NCBI GenBank assembly: GCA_947625545.1
Contig: CANQOW010000007.1
Span: 1-34,076 of the forward strand
From: an uncultured Clostridia bacterium
Lineage (GTDB): Bacteria; Bacillota; Clostridia; TANB77; CAG-508
Direction: 5' to 3'
Length of the DNA: 34,076 nt
Part shown: in pieces, positions 27,572 to 34,076 of the stretch
Position numbering within the stretch: position 1 is the first letter of the stretch
Layout of the letters: every line of letters starts with the position of its first letter
Made by a program: the position numbers and the translations under genes
Notes under the pieces: model-generated
Database searches by the model: none
Told to the model about the DNA's origin: nothing
The model's input: only the letters and a program-made list of their open reading frames with translations

Positions 27572-28411
27572 TTAAACTCTCATATGTAATTCTTGTAATT
27601 TATATATAATTGCATCTGTTGCTCTTTTTAATTCATGTATAAAGAATGCATTTCTATCTGCTTCATCTACTTTTCTTATTCTGAAAAATAAATCTACTAC
27701 TCCACCTTCTTCTGCTGCTTCAAAATATAATGTGTTATATGGTACTGAAAAAATCTCTTTCTTCTCTCCTATCATTCTTGAAATGTTTTTTGTATTGTAT
27801 TGTGAAAATTTATCATATTTGTTTATTATTATCATTACATTTTTTCCTTGTAAAATAGGTTCTTTTTCTCTAAGTTCAAGAAAATCTGTTATCTTTTGCA
27901 TTTTTTGTTCAATATCTACTATTATTAAATCTGACATTTCTAAAATTACTCTTGTTTGTGGTAATTCTAATGTTTTATTTAAATCTACAAATACCATATC
28001 GTAATATTTATCCGCATTAGAAATTAGAGATTTATATGAATTTAATATTTTTTCATAATCTGTTGTATCGTCTATTTTTCTTGGTCCTGTTAATACTTCT
28101 AAGGTTTTTATTGCAACTTTTGTGTAGTTTGGTATTAATTCAGGTGATAATCTATTACTTACTGCCATTTTTGTTAAGCCTTCTATTCCTGAATCTAAAC
28201 CAGTATCTTTACCTCTTAATATGTTTCTTAAAAATGATTTTGTATGTGCTGTTACACCAAAGGCTCTTTCATATGCATTATCTTCATATTGTGTTGATAA
28301 TAATAAGCATTTATAGTTATGTTCCATTGCCATATACATTGCTATTGCCCCTGCTGATAAACTTTGACCAACTGATTTTTTGTTATTTCCCCAAAATGTA
28401 ATTATAGACAT
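27572..28411 (-). CDS. TadZ/ParA-like protein with degenerate P-loop
   Basis: 279 aa; ITFWGNNKKSVGQSLSAGAIAMYMAMEHNYKCLLLSTQ...YDMVFVDLNKT. Confidence 0.6.
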   Translation of the reverse strand: MSIITFWGNNKKSVGQSLSAGAIAMYMAMEHNYKCLLLSTQYEDNAYERAFGVTAHTKSFLRNILRGKDTGLDSGIEGLTKMAVSNRLSPELIPNYTKVAIKTLEVLTGPRKIDDTTDYEKILNSYKSLISNADKYYDMVFVDLNKTLELPQTRVILEMSDLIIVDIEQKMQKITDFLELREKEPILQGKNVMIIINKYDKFSQYNTKNISRMIGEKKEIFSVPYNTLYFEAAEEGGVVDLFFRIRKVDEADRNAFFIHELKRATDAIIYKLQELHMRV

Positions 28412-28414
28412 ATT

Positions 28415-29107
28415 TTATCCTTCCCTTTCTGCATTAAGTCTTGCTCTTGATATTTCTTTTTCCGGTACATCATCTAATATATATTGAACCATATACTCTA
28501 AACTTAATTTATATTGCTCACTAAGTCTTTTTAATCTAATCTTACATACTGCGTGGCTTTCTATTATTATGTTTTCATCTGCAAGTGGAAAACCTACAGC
28601 ATATTCATCCCATTCAATTTGGTATTGTGATGCTAAATATTCTAGGTATTGATTTTCTTCTTCTAATAATTTATTTGAAAATAATACTTTTGTTAATTTT
28701 ATTGGTTCTTTTAATTCTGTAAAAATTTCTAGTCCTCTTTTTAATGAATATACATCAAATGATGTTACAAAAAATTTCTTTTCTATGCTTCTTATATTTA
28801 ATTGAGATAAACTTTCCATACTATCTATATCTATTAGTGCAACGTCATAGTCTGTTCTTACTGCATCATATTGTTCTACATAATCATTTATTTCTTTAAA
28901 ATCTTTAAAGCCTACTGCTACATCAATGCCTTCAAATTCTGTTATATATGATTTTGTTTGTGCAATTGTTGGAACAATATATTTTGCTTTTTGTGTGATT
29001 GTTGTATCTACAAATAAAACTTTTCTACCTGTTAATGTTATTATTTTTGCAATTCCTAATATTAAATCCGTTTTTTCATAAGCACCAATTAATGCTATTG
29101 TTTTCAT
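28415..29107 (-). CDS. Second ParA/TadZ-like protein with degenerate P-loop
   Basis: 230 aa; MKTIALIGAYEKTDLILGIAKIITLTGRKVLFVDTT...YDVALIDIDSM. Confidence 0.55.
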   Translation of the reverse strand: MKTIALIGAYEKTDLILGIAKIITLTGRKVLFVDTTITQKAKYIVPTIAQTKSYITEFEGIDVAVGFKDFKEINDYVEQYDAVRTDYDVALIDIDSMESLSQLNIRSIEKKFFVTSFDVYSLKRGLEIFTELKEPIKLTKVLFSNKLLEEENQYLEYLASQYQIEWDEYAVGFPLADENIIIESHAVCKIRLKRLSEQYKLSLEYMVQYILDDVPEKEISRARLNAEREG

Positions 29108-29128
29108 ATAAAACCTCCATTATGTTTT

Positions 29129-30022
29129 TTACATTGAAGCATCTAATCCTTCTAAGTATAATTGTCTTGCTTCTTGTTGTTTTGCAATTTCTTCTTCTAA
29201 TTTTGCTTCTATATTATCTATTGCGCTATCTGAATATTGATCTATTACACCTTGTATTTGTTGTTCTCTTGCTCTTCTTAATGCTTCTGTATATCTAGCA
29301 CTTAATGCTTGTTTTGCAACATTTGTTATGTTTGAATCTGAATTAATTAATGATATTACATCATTACTTGGTACATATGTTGCAACTGCTGTTTCTTGCA
29401 TTCCTGGTTCTACATATTTTATTGCATATAATTTTGAACCTGTAACTGTGTATGCATCTACTGTTGCTCCACTCATTGTTAATATTTCATCTTCAGTCAT
29501 TTTTAACCATATTGTGTCTTCATTACAATCTAATACACGTTTTTTAGATACTACTATATAATCTTGACCATTTGGTAACATCCATCTTATATCTATGTAA
29601 TCATCAACTTCAAGTTGTGTAGGTAATACTATCATATTATATTCTTGTAATCTTGCATCATTTGATATTTCGTCTCCACTTTCTGTTATAATGCTACTTG
29701 ATAAAACTGTTCCTGCTGTTAAATTTATTTTTGCTATTGTTGTATCAGTAAGATCTGCTGCGGTAATATAATCTGTTGGCAACATTAATCTAGATATTTT
29801 TTCTTGTTTTACATCATTCATTGTAATATTTCTTCCAGATTCTATATCTGTTTGTAATACATATGCTGTTACATATGATTTTTCTAATTTATCTGCCTCA
29901 TCTTTTAATTTTGTTACTTGTAAAAATAACATTGCTATAATAACTGATGTTATTAATAATGTTAATACCATTCCTAATAAAAATGAATTTCTTGATTTTC
30001 TTTGCATTGGATTCATTGCCAT
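29129..30022 (-). CDS. CpaB/RcpC-like SAF-domain pilus assembly protein
   Basis: 297 aa; N-terminal TM then VLQTDIESGRNITMNDVKQEKISRLMLPTDYITAADLTDTTIAKINLTAGTVLSSSII. Confidence 0.7.
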   Translation of the reverse strand: MAMNPMQRKSRNSFLLGMVLTLLITSVIIAMLFLQVTKLKDEADKLEKSYVTAYVLQTDIESGRNITMNDVKQEKISRLMLPTDYITAADLTDTTIAKINLTAGTVLSSSIITESGDEISNDARLQEYNMIVLPTQLEVDDYIDIRWMLPNGQDYIVVSKKRVLDCNEDTIWLKMTEDEILTMSGATVDAYTVTGSKLYAIKYVEPGMQETAVATYVPSNDVISLINSDSNITNVAKQALSARYTEALRRAREQQIQGVIDQYSDSAIDNIEAKLEEEIAKQQEARQLYLEGLDASM

Positions 30023-30068
30023 AATTTTATTCCCCCTCGAATAATTACAAAATAATACTATTTATTTC

Positions 30069-30097
30069 ATTATATAACACATTTCTACTTAAAACAA
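30069..30097 (-). promoter_or_regulatory. Sigma-A-type promoter of Tad-like operon (TTGTTT-N17-TATAAT)
   Basis: -35 at 30097..30092, -10 at 30074..30069, minus strand. Confidence 0.6.
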
Positions 30098-30111
30098 TAT
30101 ATTTTAGCCAA

Positions 30112-30150
30112 TGTAATGTAAATTTAATGTTTTTGTAATATTTTTGTAAT
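30112..30150. promoter_or_regulatory. WalR/YycF-like box: TGTAAT-N16-TGTAAT-N5-TGTAAT
   Basis: Half-sites at 30112, 30134 and 30145; 14 bp upstream of the putative -35. Confidence 0.55.
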
Positions 30151-30191
30151 AATCAATTTTATTATATTCAACTTAACAATAAAATTTAAAA

Positions 30192-31064
30192 CTAATTAAT
30201 TACATATTGTTCTATTATTTTTGCTATATCATTAGAATTATTGTCTGAAATAAATATATCGCCTATATGTTCTTTATCTAGCCAACTATTTCCGATTGCT
30301 ACTCCTAAACCTGCTTTTTCTACCATTTCTTTATCGTTTACATTATCTCCTATTGCAATAACTTCTTCTTCTTTTATATTTAGATACTTTATTAATTCTT
30401 TTATTGCATTCCATTTATTTACATCTTTATTCATAATTTCTGTGTAGTAATAGCCTATATTTATTTCTTCTGTTCCTGACATTATTTTTTTTCTTGACAT
30501 ATGTTCTATATCTAAAATATCTATTCCATTTATTTGTTTTAATTTATCTATTATTCTATTAAATATTGCTTGGCTTTCATCACATATTGTTATTTTTACT
30601 ATATTTAAATTTGTATTTTCTACATATTTATATATATCTTCTATTATATTAATTTTAGTTTGTTTATCTTCTACTTTTTTACTATTTTCATAATTATAAA
30701 ATAGTACATTGTAATTTAAGTTTTTTGCTATTATTTCATTTTCAGTATAGAGATTATAATAAATGCTATTTTCTTCACATATTTTTATTATTTTTAAAAC
30801 TTTTTCTTTATTTAGCATTGACTCATATAATATTTGATTTTTTTTGTTATCATATAAAATTGAACCATTTCCAGATATTATGTAATTTGTTGCTTCTATT
30901 TCTTCTGCTATACTAATTATTGAGCCTTTCATTCTCCCTGATGTAATTACAACTTCTATTCCCTTTTCTTTTGCTTTTTTTAATGCTTCACAATTTTCTT
31001 TACTTACTTCTCCATATGAATTTAATAAAGTTCCATCTAAATCTATCGCTATTAATTTATACAT
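30192..31064 (-). CDS. Cof-type HAD-superfamily phosphatase
   Basis: MYKLIAIDLDGTLLNSYGEVSKENCEALKKAKEKGIEVVITSGR...VIAIGDNVNDKEMVEKAGLGVAIGN; SD GAAAGGATG. Confidence 0.9.
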   Translation of the reverse strand: MYKLIAIDLDGTLLNSYGEVSKENCEALKKAKEKGIEVVITSGRMKGSIISIAEEIEATNYIISGNGSILYDNKKNQILYESMLNKEKVLKIIKICEENSIYYNLYTENEIIAKNLNYNVLFYNYENSKKVEDKQTKINIIEDIYKYVENTNLNIVKITICDESQAIFNRIIDKLKQINGIDILDIEHMSRKKIMSGTEEINIGYYYTEIMNKDVNKWNAIKELIKYLNIKEEEVIAIGDNVNDKEMVEKAGLGVAIGNSWLDKEHIGDIFISDNNSNDIAKIIEQYVIN

Positions 31065-31182
31065 ATTTTTCATCCTTTCTATTTTATTATACATTTTATT
31101 ATTTTTTTTTACAATATTTTTTTAATATTTATTATTGTCAAATTTTTCTTGTTTAAAAATTAAATTTTTACACATTATAATA

Positions 31183-31211
31183 TTGAAAAACATGTAAGTA
31201 TAGTTTTTCAA
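31183..31211 (+). promoter_or_regulatory. 5'-UTR hairpin upstream of SASP gene
   Basis: TTGAAAAAC-ATGTAAGTATA-GTTTTTCAA, 9-bp perfect stem. Confidence 0.5.
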
Positions 31212-31247
31212 GTACGATTTTTAACTATCCTAGGAGGTGAAATTAAA

Positions 31248-31454
31248 ATGGCAAATTCAAATAGTAACTCTAAAGTAGTTCCAGAAGCTATGGACGCATT
31301 AGATAAATTCAAATATGAAGTAGCTAACGAAGTTGGTGTTTCTTTAAAAAATGGTTACAATGGAAATATATCAGCTAAAGACGCTGGTAAAATAGGTGGT
31401 AACATGGTAAGAAAAATGATCCAACAAGCTGAAAATTCTATGTTAAACAAATAA
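31248..31454 (+). CDS. Alpha/beta-type small acid-soluble spore protein
   Basis: 68 aa; VVPEAMDALDKFKYEVANEVGVSLKNGYNGNISAKDAGKIGGNMVRKMIQQAE; SD AGGAGGTG. Confidence 0.96.
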   Translation: MANSNSNSKVVPEAMDALDKFKYEVANEVGVSLKNGYNGNISAKDAGKIGGNMVRKMIQQAENSMLNK

Positions 31455-31529
31455 GTTGTAAAAATTAGATATGTTAATGAATAGTTAAAATTATAGACAG
31501 GGATATTTTTCTTGGTTTTATGATTACAT

Positions 31530-31560
31530 AAAGGCAGGAATTGTGTTCCTGCCTTTTTTA
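31530..31560 (+). terminator. Intrinsic terminator of SASP gene
   Basis: AAAGGCAGGAA TTGTG TTCCTGCCTTTTTT. Confidence 0.9.
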
Positions 31561-31599
31561 TATAATAGGAAAGTTCTACTTTCCTATTATATAAAAATA

Positions 31600-31771
31600 T
31601 AACATTGCACAGAAAATTTACTTTGTAAATTTTCGCGTCAACAAATCTTTACGCTTCTTTGAGACCTTGAATTTAAATAGCAAAATTTAAGATGTAGAGA
31701 AAAGGTCTCGCGAAGCGAGATTTGTTCTCTTTTTTATTGTATAGAAATTCTGTATACAAAAGGTTAATTTT
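31600..31771. repeat. Long intergenic fold-back element
   Basis: AACAAATCT..ACGCTTCTTTGAGACCTT pairs with AAGGTCTCGCGAAGCGAGATTTGTT; outer AGAAAATTTAC..TTTGTA pairs with TGTATACAAAAGGTTAATTTTCT. Confidence 0.7.
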
Positions 31772-31784
31772 CTTATTATTTTTA

Positions 31785-31813
31785 TTGCAAAAAATGTCTA
31801 ATTATGCTACAAT
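31785..31813 (+). promoter_or_regulatory. Sigma-A-type promoter (TTGCAA-N17-TACAAT)
   Basis: Upstream of the Cna_B/SdrD-B-like gene. Confidence 0.55.
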
Positions 31814-31854
31814 ATAATTAGGTAAAATTGCGTTCACAAAGGAGGGGGAATTTT

Positions 31855-33411
31855 ATGGATAAGAAATTAATAAAAATAATTTTTGTTGTTATTTTAATGT
31901 TCACATTTGTTTATACTACAATAAATTTTGTTTATGCTTCTGGTGTTCATAGTGAAGAAGACACTCTTCCTGAGCCTGGTACTCCTGATAAACCAACACC
32001 TAAGCCTAAACCAGAACCTACTCCAGAACCTACCCCAGATCCTACTCCGGAACCTACTCCAGATCCTATACCTACTCCTGGTGTTCCTGGTGTTGAACCA
32101 GAACCACCTACTTATTCAATATCTGGTAATGTTTGGGATGATACTACTCCTAATGGAATATTGGATCAAGACGAAGTTTTAATTGATGGAATTACTGTAA
32201 ATTTATATTCAAATGATTCTAATTCTCCTATTACAACTGTAACTACTTCATCTGGTGCATATAGTTTTAGTGACCTTCAAAGTGGTAATTATAAAGTTGA
32301 ATTTGAATATGGTACTAGTAATTATAATGGATTAAACTATAAGTCTTATAAAAATATGGGTGATGAAAATTTATTTATAAATAATACCTATTATGCTACT
32401 GATTTACCAAGTAAAAGATTAGAACTTATGGAAAAATTTAATACAATAAATAATTTACTTAATCTTGCAAATACTAGTATGATTGCAACATCTGAAGTTG
32501 AAGTTAGTAATGGTAATTTAACAGTAAGTTTACCTATAGTTAAAAGACCAAAACTTTCAGTTGAAGTTACGAAAAAAGTTTCTCATCTTACAATTATACT
32601 TTCTGATGGTTCTACATTAATTGATTGGGATAGTAGCAATATTACTACTGTTGAACACTTAATGCATATACCTAATCACTCTTTAACAGCAATTATGGAT
32701 GATGAATTAACTCATGGTGCTACAATAAAAATTCAATATGCAATAACAGTAAAAAATACTGGTGAAAATGATACATTAGGAAATTATTTTAATGTAAATA
32801 ATTTAGAAGTTCGTAACATTTTCAAACAATTTATTAACAATTCTACTAATACTGCATATAAAAATTTAATAAGTAGTATAAATTCAAATGATCCAGTTCC
32901 AACTGAATTTATAATTTATGATTATATTGATAATAATTCAATATTTGATGAAACTAATAATCCAAATAATTGGAAAATACTAAACACAAGTACAAATACT
33001 ATTTCATTTAATGATAATAATAAATCTTCTCAAACAATATTATATAATAGTGTATCCTTAATGCCAGGTCAAACACAAACTTTTACATTAAATACTTCAA
33101 AAGTAATGACAATTACAGATGCTGATTTATTAACTTATGATAATTATGTTGAAGTTGTACAATATACTAATATTCTTGGAAAAATAATGGAAGGTTCAAC
33201 TCCTGGAAATTTAGATATAACAAATACTGATCGTCAATTAGAGTCAGATGAAGCAAAAGCAGAAACAGTATCTCGTGTTCCTCCTTTTGGTAAAGATTTA
33301 TCTTATTATGGAACATTAGTTGGAATAATAATACTTGCAATAGAAATTGTAGTATTAAGTGTTTTAAAATATAAAATAAAAAGTATGAAAAAATCATATT
33401 TTATAAGATAA
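31855..33411 (+). CDS. Secreted, C-terminally membrane-anchored surface protein with Pro-rich PEPT/PDPT stalk and SdrD B-like domain
   Basis: MDKKLIKIIFVVILMFTFVYTTINFVYAS; KPEPTPEPTPDPTPEPTPDPIPTP; ISGNVWDDTTPNGILDQDEVLIDGITVNLYSND; C-terminal TM + basic tail; SD GGAGGGGG. Confidence 0.85.
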   Translation: MDKKLIKIIFVVILMFTFVYTTINFVYASGVHSEEDTLPEPGTPDKPTPKPKPEPTPEPTPDPTPEPTPDPIPTPGVPGVEPEPPTYSISGNVWDDTTPNGILDQDEVLIDGITVNLYSNDSNSPITTVTTSSGAYSFSDLQSGNYKVEFEYGTSNYNGLNYKSYKNMGDENLFINNTYYATDLPSKRLELMEKFNTINNLLNLANTSMIATSEVEVSNGNLTVSLPIVKRPKLSVEVTKKVSHLTIILSDGSTLIDWDSSNITTVEHLMHIPNHSLTAIMDDELTHGATIKIQYAITVKNTGENDTLGNYFNVNNLEVRNIFKQFINNSTNTAYKNLISSINSNDPVPTEFIIYDYIDNNSIFDETNNPNNWKILNTSTNTISFNDNNKSSQTILYNSVSLMPGQTQTFTLNTSKVMTITDADLLTYDNYVEVVQYTNILGKIMEGSTPGNLDITNTDRQLESDEAKAETVSRVPPFGKDLSYYGTLVGIIILAIEIVVLSVLKYKIKSMKKSYFIR

Positions 33412-33440
33412 TTAAATTATAAAATTTAAAATTATATATA

Positions 33441-33479
33441 CAAAAAATCCTTAGAAAATTAAAATTTCTAAGGATTTTT
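33441..33479. terminator. Bidirectional terminator between convergent genes
   Basis: AAAAAATCCTTAGAAA ATTAAAA TTTCTAAGGATTTTTT. Confidence 0.9.
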
Positions 33480-33489
33480 TAATTTTATT

Positions 33490-34017
33490 TTATGCTTCTG
33501 GTTCTACTATTCCATAATTTTTTCCATCTTTTAATTTATATATTACATTAACTTTATTTGTGTCTATATTAATAAAAGTATAGAAATTTGCCTTCATATT
33601 TTCTTGTAATTTTAATTTTGCATCTTCTGGTGCCATTGGTTTTAATTCATAATATGTTGTTTTTATTATTTCGTCTTCTATTTCATTTTCTTTTTCTACT
33701 ATGTAACTATCTTTTAAAGATTCATCTTTATTTAATTTTTCTTTTTTAGTTTTCATTTTTCTAATTTGACCTTCAAGTATGTCTATGTTTTTATCTATTG
33801 ATGCGTATAGGTCTTTATGTTCTGTTACTGCTCTAAAATTTTCTTGGTTTGCATTTACAGATATTTCTGATATTTGCATATTTTTTTCTGCTCTTATTGT
33901 TACATATACATCAAAATTATCTCCAAAATATTTTTGTAATCTTTCCATCTTTTTTTCAACATATTCTTTTATTGATTCTGTTGCTTTTAAATCTTTTTCT
34001 GTTATTTTTATATTCAT
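33490..34017 (-). CDS. hpf: Ribosome hibernation-promoting factor, long form
   Basis: 175 aa; MNIKITEKDLKATESIKEYVEKKMERLQKYFG...; C-terminal KTTYYELKPMAPEDAKLKLQENMKANFYTFINIDTNKVNVIYKLKDGKNYGIVEP; SD AAGGAG. Confidence 0.95.
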   Translation of the reverse strand: MNIKITEKDLKATESIKEYVEKKMERLQKYFGDNFDVYVTIRAEKNMQISEISVNANQENFRAVTEHKDLYASIDKNIDILEGQIRKMKTKKEKLNKDESLKDSYIVEKENEIEDEIIKTTYYELKPMAPEDAKLKLQENMKANFYTFINIDTNKVNVIYKLKDGKNYGIVEPEA

Positions 34018-34076
34018 AAAATATCACTCCTTCTTAATTTTTAATTATTATATATTGTTTTTTTAAATTTTGCAAC

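Noticed and set aside
31960-32110. Tandem CCTACTCCAGAA-type repeats considered as CRISPR or satellite
   Set aside because: In-frame codons for a Pro-Glu-Pro-Thr stalk of a surface protein; no spacers.
1-34076. Search for tRNA, rRNA, CRISPR arrays, transposases, integrases
   Set aside because: None recognised by reading; no cloverleaf, 16S/23S signatures, spaced direct repeats or transposase ORFs.

Overview
This 34 kb window is very AT-rich Firmicutes/Clostridia-like chromosome from an endospore former. Supporting genes are spoVG, spoIVB, a ylbJ-like gene and an alpha/beta-type SASP. Housekeeping genes are adhE, rpiB, a pyrimidine-nucleoside phosphorylase, a DUF3006 gene with a ComEC-like MBL hydrolase, topA, murC, a Cof-type HAD phosphatase and hpf. 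A 12-kb minus-strand operon (17780-30022) looks like a divergent Tad/Flp-type secretion or pilus machine. It has a CpaB/SAF protein, two degenerate ParA/TadZ-like proteins, an N-terminally membrane-anchored TadA-like ATPase, an apparently fused TadB/TadC-like membrane protein, and a paralogous set of pilin-like proteins starting MENASKALL without an obvious prepilin leader. Three signals stand out. (1) Two otherwise intact genes (ylbJ-like, and a pseudopilin-FGE/SUMF1 fusion) are each broken by a +1 frameshift at an in-frame CGG codon. By my manual scan these are the only two in-frame CGG codons in the window, which suggests either frameshifting at a rare or unassigned CGG codon or a shared artefact. 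(2) A WalR/YycF-like three-half-site box (TGTAAT-N16-TGTAAH-N5-TGTAAN) recurs upstream of the Tad-like operon, a dockerin-like secreted protein and a DUF6514-like gene. (3) Several long intergenic fold-back elements share terminal motifs, and one has arms that include the stop codons of both convergent neighbours. All calls are from reading the sequence; no database search was run.
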